Shown here piece by piece: positions 1-11,442 of a stretch of DNA of 64,000 bases. The notes beneath the pieces were generated by a model. That model was given only the letters and a program-made list of their open reading frames with translations. It did not search any database and had not been told where the DNA came from. The first letter of the stretch is position 1. Each line of letters begins with the position of its first letter. The position numbers were made by a program, and so were the translations under genes. Source of the stretch: Chrysogorgia sp. JL179-B06 (lineage: Eukaryota > Cnidaria > Anthozoa > Scleralcyonacea > Chrysogorgiidae); assembly GCA_035772405.1 (NCBI GenBank), contig JAYKKM010000168.1, positions 1,109,753 through 1,173,752 of the forward strand. Reading direction: 5' to 3'.

Positions 1-1068
1 AGTTGTCTTGTCTTGTCTTGACAAGTTGTCTTGTCTTGTCTTGTCTTGCATTGTCTTGTCTTTTCTTGTCTTGTCTTGTCTTGTCTTGTCTTGTCTTGTC
101 TTGTCTTGTCTTGACAAGTTGTCTTGTCTTGTCTTGTCTTGTCTTGTCTTGTGTTGTCTTGTCTTGTCTTGTTTTGTCTTGTCTTGTCTTGACAAGTTGT
201 CTTGTCTTGACAAGTTGTCTTGTCTTGACAAGTTGTCTTGTCTTGTCTTGTCTTGACAAGTTTTCTTGTCTTGACAAGTTGCGTTGTCATGTCTTGTCTT
301 GTCTTGTCTTGTCGTATTGACAAGTTGTCTTGTCTTGACAAGTTGTCTTGTCTTGTCTTATCTTGTCTTGTCTTGTGTTGTCTTGTCTTGTCCTGTCTTG
401 TCTTGTCTTGTCTTGACAAGTTGTCTTGTCTTCACAAGTTGTCTTGTCTTGTCTTGACAAGTTGTCTTGTCTTGTCTTGTCTTGTCTTGTCTTGTCTTGT
501 CTTGTCTTGTCTTGTCTTGTCTTGTCTTGTCTTGTTTTGTCTTGTCTTGTCTTGACAAGTTGTCTTGTCTTGACAAGTTGTCTTGTCTTGACAAGTTGTC
601 TTGTCTTGACAAGTTGTCTTGTCTTGTCTTGTCTTGTCTTGACAAGTTGTCTTGTCTTGACAAGTTGCGTTGTCTTGTCTTGTCTTGTCTTGACAAGTTG
701 TCTTGTCTTGACAAGTTGTCTTATATTGTCTTATCTTGTCTTGTCTTGTGTTGTGTTGTCTTGTCATGTGTTGTCTTGTGTTGTGTTGTGTTGTCTTGTC
801 TTGTCTTGACAAGTTGTCTTGTCTTGTCTTCACAAGTTGTCTTGTCTTGTCTTGACAAGTTATCTTGTCTTGTCTTGTCTTGTCTTTTCTTGTCTTGTCT
901 TGACTTGTCTTGTCTTGTCTTGTCTTGACAAGTTGTCTTGTCTTGACAAGTTGTCTTGTCTTGACAAGTTGTCTTGTCTTGTCTTGTCTTGTCTTGTCTT
1001 GTCTTGTCTTGTCTTGTCTTGTCTTGTCTTGTCTTGACAAGTTGTCTTGTCTTGTCTTGTCTTGTCTT
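1..1068 (+). repeat. Mixed pentamer/18-mer satellite, left edge
   Basis: This stretch is pentamers with scattered 18-mers, including four in strict 18-bp phase from 552 to 623. A GTCGTATTG landmark (R) lies at 311, preceded by a TTGCGTTGTC variant. TTGTG variants cluster at about 765-795. The same combination recurs near 3983-4145, so this is probably the tail of a higher-order unit that begins outside the window. Confidence 0.8.
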
Positions 1069-1960
1069 GCACGTTGTCTTGTCTTGTCTTGACAAGTTGT
1101 CTTGTCTTGACAAGTTGTCTTGTCTTGACAAGTTGTCTTGTCTTTTCAAAAATTGTCTTGTCTTGACAAGTTGTCTTGTATTGACAAGTTGTCTTGTCTT
1201 GACAAGTTGTCTTGTCTTGACAATTTGTCTTGTCTTTTCTTGACAAGTTGTCTTGTCTTGTCTTGTATTTTCTTGTCTTATCTTGTCTTGTCTTGTCTTG
1301 TCTTGTCTTGTCTTGTCTTGTCTTGTCTTGTCTTGACAACTTGTCTTGTCTTGATAAGTTGTCTTGTCTTGACAAGTTGTCTTGTCTTGACAAGTTGTCT
1401 TGTCTTGACAAGTTGTCTTGTCTTGACAAGTTGTCTATCTTGTTTTGTCTTGTCTTGTCTTGTCTTGTCTTGTCTTGTCTTGTCTTGTCTTGTCTTGTCT
1501 TGTCTTGACAACTTGTCTTGTCTTGACAACTTGTCTTGTCTTGTCTTGTCTTGTCTTGTCTTGTCTTGTCTTGTCTTGTCTTGTCTTGTCTTGTATTGTC
1601 TTGTCTTGTCTTGTCTTGTCTTGTCTTGTTTTGTCTTGACAAGTTGTCTTGTCTTGACAAGTTGTCTTGTCTTGACAAGTTGTCTTGTCTTGACAAGTTG
1701 TCTTGTCTTGTCTTGTCTTGTCTTGTCTTTTCTTGTCTTGTCTTGTCTTGTCTTGTCTTGTCTTGTCTTGTCTTGTCTTGACAAGTTGTCTTGTCTTGTC
1801 TTGTCTTGTCTTGTCTAGACTTGTCTTGTCTTGTCTTGTCTTGACTTGTCTTGTCTTGTCTTGTCTTGTCTTGTCTTGTCTTGTATTGTCTTGTCTTGAC
1901 TTGTCTTGACAAGTTGTCTTGTCTTGTTTTGTCTTGTCTTGTCTTGTCTTGTCTTTGCTT
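1069..1960 (+). repeat. Module C, copy 1
   Basis: Defined here as the segment from GCACGTTG to CTTTGCTT: three 18-mers, the A-tract landmark TTTTCAAAAATTG, four or five 18-mers ending in GACAATTTG, a GTATTTTCTTG variant, a run of six opened by TTGACAACTTG and TTGATAAG, TCTATCTTG, then a four-unit run. The length is about 0.89 kb. Confidence 0.82.
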
Positions 1961-2670
1961 GTCTTGTCTTGTCTTGTCTTGTCTTGTCTTGTCTTGTCTT
2001 GTCTTGTCTTGTCTTGTCTTGTCTTGTCTTGTCTTGTCTTGTCTTGTCTTGTCTTGTCTTGTCTTGTCTTGTCTTGTCTTGTCTTGACAAGTTGTCTTGT
2101 CTTGACAAGTTGTCTTGTCTTGACAAGTTGTCTTGTCTTGACAAGTTGTCTATCTTGTCTTATCTTGTCTTGTCTTGTCTTGTCTTGTCTTGTCTTTTCT
2201 TGACAAGTTGTCTTGTCTTGTCTTGTCTTGTCCTGTCTTGTCTTGACAAGTTTTGCTGTCTTGTCTTGTCTTGTCTTGTCTTGTCTTGTCTTGTCTTGTC
2301 TTGTCTTGTCTTGTCTTGTCTTGTCTTGTCTTGTCTTGTCTTGCCTTGTCTTGTCTTGTCTTGTCTTGTCTTGTCTTGTCTTGACAAGTTGTCTTGTCTT
2401 TCAAAAATTGTCTTGTATTGACAAGTTGTCTTGTCTTGACAAGTTGTCTTGTCTTGACAAGTTGTCTTGTCTTGACAAGTTGTCTTGTCTTGTCTTGACA
2501 AGTTGTCTTGTCTTGTCTTGTCTTTTCTTGTCTTATCTTGTCTTGTCTTGTCTTGTCTTGTCTTGTCTTGACAAGTTGTCTTGTCTTGTCTTGTCTTGTC
2601 TTGTCTTGTCTTGTCTTGTCTTGTCTTGTCTTGTCTTGTCTTGTCTTGTCTTGTCTTGTCTTGTTTTGTC

Positions 2671-2868
2671 TTGACAAGTTGTCTTGTCTTGACAAGTTGT
2701 CTTGTCTTGACAAGTTGTCTTGTCTTGACAAGTTGTCTTGTCTTGACAAGTTGTCTTGTCTTGACAAGTTGTCTTGTCTTGACAAGTTGTCTTGTCTTGA
2801 CAAGTTGTCTTGTCTTGACAAGTTGCCTTGTCTTGACAAGTTGTCTTGTCTTGAGAAGTTGTATTGTC
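2671..2868 (+). repeat. Array of eleven phased 18-mers
   Basis: TTGAC starts recur every 18 bp from 2671 to 2851. The ninth unit reads GTTGCCTTGTC and the last starts TTGAGAAG. The same eleven-unit array is at 7202 and 16046. Confidence 0.93.
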
Positions 2869-3385
2869 TTGTCTTGTCAAGTTGTCTTGTCTTTTCTTGT
2901 CTTGTCTTGTCTTGTCTTGTCTTGACAACTTGTCTTGTCTTGATAAGTTGTCTTGTCTTGACAAGTTGTCTTGTCTTGACAAGTTGTCTTGTCTTGACAA
3001 GTTGTCTTGTCTTGACAAGTTGTCTTGTCTTGACAAGTTGTCTGTCTTGTCTTGTCTTGTCTTGACAAGTTGTCTTGTCTTGACAAGTTGTCTTGTCTTG
3101 ACAAGTTGTCTATCTTGTCTTATCTTGTCTTGTCTTGTTTTGTCTTGTCTTGTCTTGTCTTGTCTTGTCTTGTCTTGTCTTGTCTTGTCTTGTCTTGTCT
3201 TGTCTTGCGTTGTCTTGTCTTGTCTTGTCTTGTCTTGTCTTGTCTTGTCTTGTCTTGTCTTGTCTTGTCTTGTCTTGACAAGTTGTCTTGTCTTGACAAG
3301 TTGTCTTGTCTTGTCTTGCATTGTCTTTTCTTGTCTTGTCTTGTATTGTCTTGTCTTGTCTTGTTTTGTCTTGTCTTGTTTTGTC

Positions 3386-3647
3386 TTGACAAGTTGTCTT
3401 GTCTTGACAAGTTGTCTTGTCTTGACAAGTTGTCTTGTCTTGACAAGTTGTCTTGTCTTGACAAGTTGTCTTGTCTTGACAAGTTGTCTTGTCTTGACAA
3501 GTTGTCTTGTCTTGACAAGTTGTCTTGTCTTGTCTTGACAAGTTGTCTTGTCTTGACAAGTTGTCTTGTCTTGACAAGTTGTCTTGTCTTGACAAGTTGT
3601 CTTGTCTTGACAAGTTGTCTTGTCTTGTCTTGACAAGTTGTCTTGTC
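3386..3647 (+). repeat. 8+5+1 phased 18-mer block
   Basis: Eight 18-mers (3386-3512 starts), one extra pentamer, five more (3535-3607), another pentamer, then one (3630). The 18, 23, 18, 23 spacing recurs at 7988, 9703 and 16751, so the two single-pentamer insertions are inherited. Confidence 0.93.
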
Positions 3648-5609
3648 TTGTCTTTTCTTGTCTTATCTTGTCTTGTCTTGTCTTGTCTTGTCTTGTATTG
3701 TCTTGTCTTGTCTTGCCTTGTCTTGTCTTGTCTTGTCTTGTATTGTATTGTCTTGTCTTGTCTTGTCTTGTCTTGTCTTGTCTTGTCTTGCCTTGTCTTG
3801 TCTTGTCTTGTCTTGTCTTGTCTTGATAAGTTGCCTTGTCTTGACAAGTTGTCTTTTCTTGAGAAGTTGTTTTGTCTTGTCTTGACAAGTTGTCTTGTCT
3901 TGTCTTGTCTTGTCTTGTCCTGTCTTGTATTGTCTTGTCTTGACAAGTTGTCTTGTCTTGTCTTGACCAGTTGTCTTATCTTGTCGTATTGACAAGTTGT
4001 CTTGTCTTGACAAGTTGTCTTATCTTGTCTTATCTTGTCTTGTCTTGTCTTGTCTTGTCTTGTCTTGTCTTGTCTTGTCTTGTCTTGTCTTGTCTTGTCT
4101 TGTCTTGTCTTGTCTTGTCTTGTCTTGTGTTGTGTTGTGTTGTATTGTCTTGTCTTGTCTTGACAAGTTGTCTTGTCTTGTCTTCACAAGTTGTCTTGTC
4201 TTGTCTTGACAAGTTATCTTGTCTTGTCTTGTCTTGTCTTGTCTTTTCTTTTCTTGTCTTGTCTTGTCTTGTCTTATCTTGTCTTGTCTTGACAAGTTGT
4301 CTTGTCTTGACAAGTTGTCTTGTCTTGCCTTGTCTTTTCTTGTCTTGTCTTGTCTTGTCTTGTCTTGTCTTGTCTTGTCTTGTCTTGTCTTGTCTTGTCT
4401 TGTATTGTCTTGTCTTGTCTTGTTTTGTTTTGTCTAGTTTTGTCTTGACAAGTTGTCTTGTCTTGACAAGTTGTCTTGTCTTGACAAGTTGTCTTGTTTT
4501 GACAAGTTGTCTTGTCTTGTCTTGACAAGTTGTATTGTCTTGTCTTGTCTTGTCTTGTCTTGTCTTGTCTTGTCTTGTCTTGACAAGTTGTCTTGTATTG
4601 TCTTGTCTTTTCTTGTCTTGTCTTGTCTTTTCTTGTCTTGTCTTGTCTTGTCTTGTCTTGTCTTGTCTTTGTCTTGTCTTGTCTTGTCTTGTCTTGTCTT
4701 GTCTTGACAAGTTGTCTTGTCTTGACAAGTTGTCTTGTCTTGACAAGTTGTCTTGTCTTGACAAGTTGTCTTGTCTTGACAAGTTGTCTTGTCTTGTCTT
4801 GTCTTGTCTTGCCTTGTCTTTTCTTGTCTTGTCTTGTCTTGTCTTGTCTTGTCTTGTCTTGACAAGTTGTCTTGTCTTGTCTTGTCTTGTCTTGACTTGT
4901 CTTGTCTTGTCTTGACAAGTTTTATTGTCTTGTCTTGTCTTGTCTTGTCTTGTCTTGTCTTGTCTTGTCTTGTCTTGTCTTGTCTTGTCTTGTCTTGTCT
5001 TGTCTTGTCTTGACTTGTCTTGTCTTGTCTTGTCTTGTCTTGTATTGTCTTGTCTTGTCTTGTCTTGTCTTGTCTTGTCTTGTTTTGTCTTGTCTTGTCT
5101 TGACAAGTTGTCTTGTCTTGACAAGTTGTCTTGTCTTGACAAGTTGTCTTGTCTTGACAAGTTGTCTTGTCTTGTCTTGTCTTGTCTTGACAAGTTGTCT
5201 TGTCTTGACAAGTTGCGTTGTCTTGTCTTGTCTTGTCGTATTGACAAGTTGTCTTGTCTTGACAAGTTGTCTTGTCTTGTCTTGTCTTGTCTTGTCTTGT
5301 GTTGTCTTGTCTTGTCTTGTCTTGTCTTGTCTTGTCTTGTCTTGTCTTGACAAGTTGTCTTGTCTTGTCTTGACAAGTTGTCTTGTCTTGTCTTGACAAG
5401 TTGTCTTGTCTTGTCTTGTCTTGTCTTGTCTTGTCTTGTCTTGACTTGTCTTGTCTTGTCTTGTCTTGACAAGTTGTCTTGTCTTGACAAGTTGTCTTGT
5501 CTTGACAAGTTGTCTTGTCTTGACTTGTCTTGTCTTGTCTTGTCTTGACTTGTCTTGTGTTGTCTTGTCTTGTCTTGACAAGTTGTCTTGTCTTGTCTTG
5601 TCTTGTCTT
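3648..5609 (+). repeat. Module D-type spacer with landmark R
   Basis: This stretch is pentamers with GTCGTATTG at 3983, TTGTG variants near 4127-4145, four 18-mers from about 4445, a CTTTGTC indel near 4668, five 18-mers from about 4705, a TTTTATTGTC variant at about 4920, and a second GTCGTATTG at 5235. The four-then-five 18-mer order before an AAGTTTTNCTG landmark is the signature of module D, which also precedes module C at 11443, 20166, 33240, 52217 and 62397. Confidence 0.72.
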
Positions 5610-6499
5610 GCACGTTGTCTTGTCTTGTCTTGACAAGTTGTCTTGTCTTGACAAGTTGTCTTGTCTTGACAAGTTGTCTTGTCTTTTCAAAAATTGTCTT
5701 GTCTTGACAAGTTGTCTTGTCTTGACAAGTTGTCTTGTCTTGACAAGTTGTCTTGTCTTGACAATTTGTCTTTTCTTGTCTTGACAAGTTGTCTTGTCTT
5801 GTCTTGTATTTTCTTGTCTTGTCTTGTCTTGTCTTGTCTTGTCTTGTCTTGTCTTGTCTTGTCTTGTCTTGACAAGTTGTCTTGTCTTGACAAGTTGTCT
5901 TGTCTTGACAAGTTGTCTTGTCTTGACAAGTTGTCTTGTCTTGACAAGTTGTCTTGTCTTGACAAGTTGTCTATCTTGTCTTATCTTGTCTTGTCTTGTC
6001 TTGTCTTGTCTTGTCTTGACAAGTTGTCTTGTCTTGTCTTGTCTTGACAAGTTGTCTTGTCTTGACAAGTTGTCTTGTCTTGTCTTGTCTTGTCTTGTCT
6101 TGTCTTGTCTTGTCTTGTCTTGTCTTGTCTTGTATTGTCTTGTCTTGTCTTGTCTTGTCTTGTCTTGTCTTGTCTTGACAAGTTGTCTTGTCTTGACAAG
6201 TTGTCTTGTCTTGACAAGTTGTCTTGTCTTGACAAGTTGTCTTGTCTTGTCTTGTCTTGTCTTGTCTTTTCTTGTCTTGTCTTGTCTTGTCTTGTCTTGT
6301 TATGTCTTGTCTTGTCTTGACAAGTTGTCTTGTCTTGTCTTGTCTTGTCTTGTCTTGTCTTGTCTTGTCTTGTCTTGTCTTGACTTGTCTTGTCTTGTCT
6401 TGTCTTGTCTTGTCTTGTCTTGTCTTGTCTTGTCTTGACTTGTCTTGACAAGTTGTCTTGTCTTGTTTTGTCTTGTCTTGTCTTGTCTTGTCTTTGCTT
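5610..6499 (+). repeat. Module C, copy 2
   Basis: It has the same internal order as the copy at 1069. Here the six-unit run has plain 18-mers in place of TTGACAAC and TTGATAAG, and TCTTATCTTG follows TCTATC. Confidence 0.82.
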
Positions 6500-7201
6500 G
6501 TCTTGTCTTGTCTTATCTTGTCTTGTCTTGTCTTGTCTTGTCTTGTCTTGTCTTGTCTTGTCTTGTCTTGTCTTGTCTTGTGTTGTCTTGTCTTGTCTTG
6601 TCTTGTCTTGTCTTGTCTTGACAAGTTGTCTTGTCTTGACAAGTTGTCTTGTCTTGACAAGTTGTCTTGTCTTGACAAGTTGTCTTCTTGTCTTGTCTTG
6701 TCTTGTCTTGTCTTGTCTTGTCTTGTCTTGTCTTGACAAGTTGTCTTGTCTTGTCTTGACTTGTCTTGTCTTGTCTTGACAAGTTGTACTGTCTTGTCTT
6801 GTCTTGTCTTGTCTTTTCTTGTCTTGTCTTGTCTTGTCTTGTCTTGTCTTGTCTTGTCTTGTCTTGTCTTGTCTTGTCTTGTCTTGTCTTGTCTTGCAAG
6901 TTGTCTTGTCTTGTCTTGACAAGTTGTCTTGTCTTTTCTTGTCTTGTCTTGACAAGTTGTCTTGTCTTGACAAGTTGTCTTGTCTTGACAAGTTGTCTTG
7001 TCTTGACAAGTTGTCTTGTCTTGTCTTGACAAGTTGTCTTGTCTTGTCTTGTCTTGTCTTGTCTTGTCTTGTCTTGTCTTGTCTTGTCTTGTCTTGTCTT
7101 GACAAGTTGTCTTGTCTTGTCTTGTCTTGTCTTGTCTTGTCTTGTCTTGTCTTGTCTTGTATTGTCTTGTCTTGTCTTGTTTTGTCTTGTCTTGTCTTGT
7201 C

Positions 7202-7399
7202 TTGACAATTTGTCTTGTCTTGACAAGTTGTCTTGTCTTGGCAAGTTGTCTTGTCTTGACAAGTTGTCTTGTCTTGACAAGTTGTCTTGTCTTGACAAGT
7301 TGTCTTGTCTTGACAAGTTGTCTTGTCTTGACAAGTTGTCTTGTCTTGACAAGTTGTCTTGTCTTGACAAGTTGTCTTGTCTTGACAAGTTGTCTTGTC
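7202..7399 (+). repeat. Array of eleven phased 18-mers
   Basis: Units start at 7202 and every 18 bp to 7382. The first reads TTGACAATTTG and the third TTGGCAAG. A unit displaced by one extra pentamer follows at 7405. Confidence 0.93.
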
Positions 7400-7987
7400 T
7401 TGTCTTGACAAGTTGTCTTGTCTTTTCTTGTCTTGTCTTGTCTTGTCTTGTCTTGACAACTTGTCTTGTCTTGATAAGTTGTCTTGTCTTGACAAGTTGT
7501 CTTGTCTTGACAAGTTGTCTTGTCTTGACAAGTTGTCTTGTCTTGACAAGTTGTCTTGTCTTGACAAGTTGTCTTGTCTTGACAAGTTGTCTTGTCTTGA
7601 CAAGTTGTCTTGTCTTGACAAGTTGTCTATCTTGTCTTGTCTTGTCTTGTCTTGTCTTGTCTTGTCTTGTCTTGACAAGTTGTCTTGTCTTGACAAGTTG
7701 TCTATCTTGTCTTATCTTGTCTTGTCTTGTTTTGTCTTGTCTTGTCTTGTCTTGTCTTGTCTTGTCTTGTCTTGTCTTGTCTTGTCTTGTCTTGTCTTGT
7801 CTTGTCTTGTCTTGCGTTGTCTTGTCTTGTCTTGTCTTGTCTTGTCTTGTCTTGTCTTGTCTTGTCTTGTCTTGTCTTGACAAGTTGTCTTGTCTTGACA
7901 AGTTGTCTTGTCTTGTCTTGTATTGTCTTTTCTTGTCTTGTCTTGTCTTGTCTTGTCTTGTCTTGTTTTGTCTTGTCTTGTCTTGTC

Positions 7988-8249
7988 TTGACAAGTTGTC
8001 TTGTCTTGACAAGTTGTCTTGTCTTGACAAGTTGTCTTGTCTTGACAAGTTGTCTTGTCTTGACAAGTTGTCTTGTCTTGACAAGTTGTCTTGTCTTGAC
8101 AAGTTGTCTTGTCTTGACAAGTTGTCTTGTCTTGTCTTGACAAGTTGTCTTGTCTTGACAAGTTGTCTTGTCTTGACAAGTTGTCTTGTCTTGACAAGTT
8201 GTCTTGTCTTGACAAGTTGTCTTGTCTTGTCTTGACAAGTTGTCTTGTC
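7988..8249 (+). repeat. 8+5+1 phased 18-mer block
   Basis: Units start at 7988-8114, 8137-8209 and 8232, with 23-bp steps at the two joints. It overlaps the end of the second 4.5-kb copy and opens the first 1.71-kb unit. Confidence 0.93.
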
Positions 8250-9702
8250 TTGTCTTTTCTTGTCTTGTCTTGTCTTGTCTTGTCTTGTCTTGTCTTGTCT
8301 TGTCTTGTCTTGTCTTGTCTTGTCTTGTCTTGTCTTGTCTTGTCTTGTCTTGTCTTGTCTTGTCTTGTCTTGTCTTGTCTTGTCTTGCCTTGTCTTGTCT
8401 TGTCTTGTCTTGTCTTGTCTTGACAAGTTGTCTTGTCTTGACAAGTTGTCTTGTCTTGACAAGTGGTCTTGTCTTGTCTTGTCTTGTCTTGTCTTGTCTT
8501 GACTTGTCTTGTCTTGTCCTGTCTTGTATTGTCTTGTCTTGACAAGTTGTCTTGTCTTGTCTTGACAAGTTGTCTTGTCTTGTCTTGTCTTGACAAGTTG
8601 TCTTGTCTTGACAAGTTGTCTTGTCTTGACAAGTTGTCTGTCTTGTCTTGTCTTGTCTTGTCTTGTCTTGTCTTGTCTTGTCTTGTCTTGTCCTGTCTTG
8701 TCTTGTCTTGTCTTGTCTTGTCTTGTCTTGCCTTGTCTTGTCTTGTCTTGTCTTGTCTTGTCTTGACAAGTTGTCTTGTCTTGTCTTGACAAGTTGTCTT
8801 GTCTTGTCTTGACAAGTTGTCTTGTCTTGTCTTGTCTTGTCTTGTCTTGTCTTGTCTTGTCTTGTCTTGTCTTGTCTTGTCTTGTCTTGTCTTGACAAGT
8901 TGTCTTGTCTTGACAAGTTGTCTTGTCTTGTCTTGTCTTGTCTTGTCTTGCCTTGTCTTGTCTTGTCTTGTCTTGTCTTGTCTTGTCTTGTCTTGTCTTG
9001 TCTTGTATTGTCTTGTCTTGTCTTGTTTTGTCTTGTCTTGTTTTGTCTTGACAAGTTGTCTTGTCTTGACAAGTTGTCTTGTCTTGTCTTGACAAGTTGT
9101 CTTGTCTTGACAAGTTGTCTTGTCTTGTCTTGACAAGTTGTCTTGTCTTGTCTTGTCTTGTCTTGTCTTGTCTTGTCTTGTCTTGTCTTGTCTTGTCTTG
9201 ACAAGTTGTCTTGTCTTGCCTTGTCTTTTCTTGTCTTGTCTTGTCTTGTCTTGTCTTGTCTTGTCTTGTCTTGTCTTGTATTGTCTTTGTCTTGTTTTGT
9301 TTTGTCTTGTCTTGTTTTGTCTTGACAAGTTGTCTTGTCTTGACAAGTTGTCTTGTCTTGACAAGTTGTCTTGTCTTGACAAGTTGTCTTGTCTTGACAA
9401 GTTGTCTTGTCTTGTCTTGTCTTGTCTTGTCTTGTCTTTTCTTGTCTTGTCTTGTCTTGTCATGTCTTGTCTTGTCTTGACAAGTTGTCTTGTCTTGTCT
9501 TGTCTTGTCTTGACTTGTCCTGTCTTGTCTTGACAAGTTTTACTGTCTTGTCTTGTCTTGTCTTGTCTTTTCTTGTCTTGTCTTGTCTTGTCTTGTCTTG
9601 TCTTGTCTTGTGTTGTCTTGTCTTGTCTTGACTTGTGTTGTCTTGCGTTGTCTTGTCTTGTATTGTCTTGTCTTGTCTTGTTTTGTCTTGTCTTGTTTTG
9701 TC

Positions 9703-9964
9703 TTGACAAGTTGTCTTGTCTTGACAAGTTGTCTTGTCTTGACAAGTTGTCTTGTCTTGACAAGTTGTCTTGTCTTGACAAGTTGTCTTGTCTTGACAAG
9801 TTGTCTTGTCTTGACAAGTTGTCTTGTCTTGACAAGTTGTCTTGTCTTGTCTTGACAAGTTGTCTTGTCTTGACAAGTTGTCTTGTCTTGACAAGTTGTC
9901 TTGTCTTGACAAGTTGTCTTGTCTTGACAAGTTGTCTTGTCTTGTCTTGACAAGTTGTCTTGTC
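9703..9964 (+). repeat. 8+5+1 phased 18-mer block
   Basis: Units start at 9703-9829, 9852-9924 and 9947, with the same 23-bp joints. It opens the second 1.71-kb unit. Confidence 0.93.
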
Positions 9965-11442
9965 TTGTCTTTTCTTGTCTTATCTTGTCTTGTCTTGTCT
10001 TGTCTTGTATTGTATTGTCTTGTCTTGTCTTGTCTTGTCTTGTCTTGTCTTGTCTTGTATTGTCTTGTCTTGTCTTGTCTTGTCTTGTCTTGTCTTGCCT
10101 TGTCTTGTCTTGTGTTGTCTTGTCTTGTCTTGACAAGTTGTCTTGTCTTGACAAGTTGTCTTTTCTTGACAAGTGGTCTTGTCTTGTCTTGTCTTGTCTT
10201 GTCTTGTCTTGTCTTGTCTTGTCTTGTCTTGTCTTGTATTGTCTTGTCTTGACAAGTTGTCTTGTCTTGTCTTGACAAGTTGTCTTGTCTTGTCTTGTCT
10301 TGACAAGTTGTCTTGTCTTGACAAGTTGTCTTGTCTTGACAAGTTGTCTATCTTGTCTTGTCTTGTCTTGTCTTGTCTTGTCTTGTCTTGTCTTGTCTTG
10401 TCTTGTCTTGTCTTGTGTTGTCTTGTCTTGTCTTGTCTTGTCTTGTCTTGTCTTGCGTTGTCTTGTCTTGTCTTGTCTTGTCTTGTCTTGACAAGTTGTC
10501 TTGTCTTGTCTTGACAAGTTGTCTTGTCTTGTCTTGATAAGTTGTCTTGTCTTGTCTTGTCTTGTCTTATCTTGTCTTGTCTTTTCTTGTCTTGTCTTGT
10601 CTTGTCTTGTCTTGTCTTGTCTTGACAAGTTGTCTTGTCTTGACAAGTTGTCTTGTCTTGACAAGTTGTCTTGTCTTGTCTTGTCTTTTCTTGTCTTGTC
10701 TTGTCTTGTCTTGTCTTGTCTTGTCTTGTCTTGTCTTGTCTTGTATTGTCTTGTCTTGTCTTGTTTTGTCTTGTCTTGTTTTGTCTTGACAAGTTGTCTT
10801 GTCTTGACAAGTTGTCTTGTCTTGACAAGTTGTCTTGTCTTGACAAGTTGTCTTGTCTTGTCTTGACAAGTTGTCTTGTCTTGTCTTGTCTTGTCTTGTC
10901 TTGTCTTGTCTTGTCTTGTCTTGTCTTGTCTTGTCTTGACAAGTTGTCTTGTCTTGTCTTGTCTTGTCTTGTCTTGTCTTGTCTTGTCTTGTCTTGTCTT
11001 GTCTTGTCTTGTCTTGTCTTGTCTTGTCTTGTCTTGTCTTGTCTTGTCTTGTCTTGTCTTGACAAGTTGTCTTGTCTTGACAAGTTGTCTTGTCTTGACA
11101 AGTTGTCTTGTCTTGACAAGTTGTCTTGTCTTGACAAGTTGTCTTGTCTTGACAAGTTGTCTTGTCTTGTCTTGTCTTGTCTTGCCTTGTCTTTTCTTGT
11201 CTTGTCTTGTCTTGTCTTGTCTTGTCTTGTCTTGACAAGTTGTCTTGTCTTGTCTTGTCTTGTCTAGACTTGTCTTGTCTTGTCTTGACAAGTTTTCCTG
11301 TCTTGTCTTGTCTTGTCTTGTCTTGTCTTGTCTTGTCTTGTCTTGTCTTGTCTTGCCTTGTCTTGTCTTGTCTTGTCTTGACTTGTCTTGTCTTGTCTTG
11401 TCTTGTCTTGACAAGTTGTCTTGTCTTGTCTTGTCTTGTCTT

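Larger units (their letters stand above)
1069..3647 (+). repeat. Higher-order repeat, about 4.5-kb family, copy 1
   Basis: Landmarks in order: GCACGTTG 1069, CAAAAATTG 1147, six phased 18-mers from 1333, four from 1636, CTTTGCTT 1953, four from 2084, a TTGCTGTC variant near 2240, a second CAAAAATTG near 2402, eleven from 2671, seven from 2922, three from 3062, and an 8+5+1 block from 3386. The same order is found at 5610-8249, shifted by 4531-4602 bp, and again at 14461-17012. Preserved order and 18-mer counts over more than 2.5 kb mark these as segmental copies rather than chance. Confidence 0.85.
5610..8249 (+). repeat. Higher-order repeat, about 4.5-kb family, copy 2
   Basis: Landmarks: GCACGTTG 5610, CAAAAATTG 5688, six 18-mers from 5869, four from 6175, CTTTGCTT 6492, four from 6618, a TTGTACTGTC variant near 6783, eleven from 7202, a run starting with TTGACAAC at 7453, and the 8+5+1 block from 7988. 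Offsets to copy 1 stay between about 4531 and 4602 bp. One 18-mer reads TTGGCAAG at 7238. The second CAAAAATTG of copy 1 is replaced here by CTTGCAAGTTG near 6894. Confidence 0.85.
7988..11442 (+). repeat. Two tandem module D units of about 1.71 kb
   Basis: The 8+5+1 18-mer blocks at 7988 and 9703 are 1715 bp apart. The rare AAGTGGTC variant at 8461 recurs at 10171, and the AAGTTTTNCTG landmark at 9536 recurs at 11288. Unit 2 has six 18-mers from 11059 where unit 1 has five from about 9326, and it carries TCTAGACTTG just before its landmark. Module C starts immediately after, at 11443. Unit 1 overlaps the right end of the second 4.5-kb copy. Confidence 0.8.

Noticed and set aside
3..320. Short + strand frames beginning MSCLVL, all over the window
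   Set aside because: ATG here is an assumed alternative start (TTG/CTG-type). The peptides are SCLVL and LVLTSC repeats resembling hydrophobic segments only because TTGTC encodes Leu, Ser, Cys and Val.
552..623. TTGACA, a perfect bacterial -35 box, hundreds of times
   Set aside because: It is part of the 18-mer. No TATAAT-like box lies 16-18 bp downstream, where the next pentamers are always TTGTC, and the sequence is a eukaryotic-type satellite.
1141..1155. CAAAAATTG as a transposon scar or target-site duplication
   Set aside because: The flanks are ordinary 18-mers in phase with no duplicated target, and the element sits in the same place in most module C copies, so it is an inherited variant.
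11264..11269. TCTAGA palindromes as attachment or recombination sites
   Set aside because: They occur only as TCTAGACTTG (or TCTAGACAAG), one or two base changes from the satellite, inside the module D landmark. They are too short and common to support a site-specific function.
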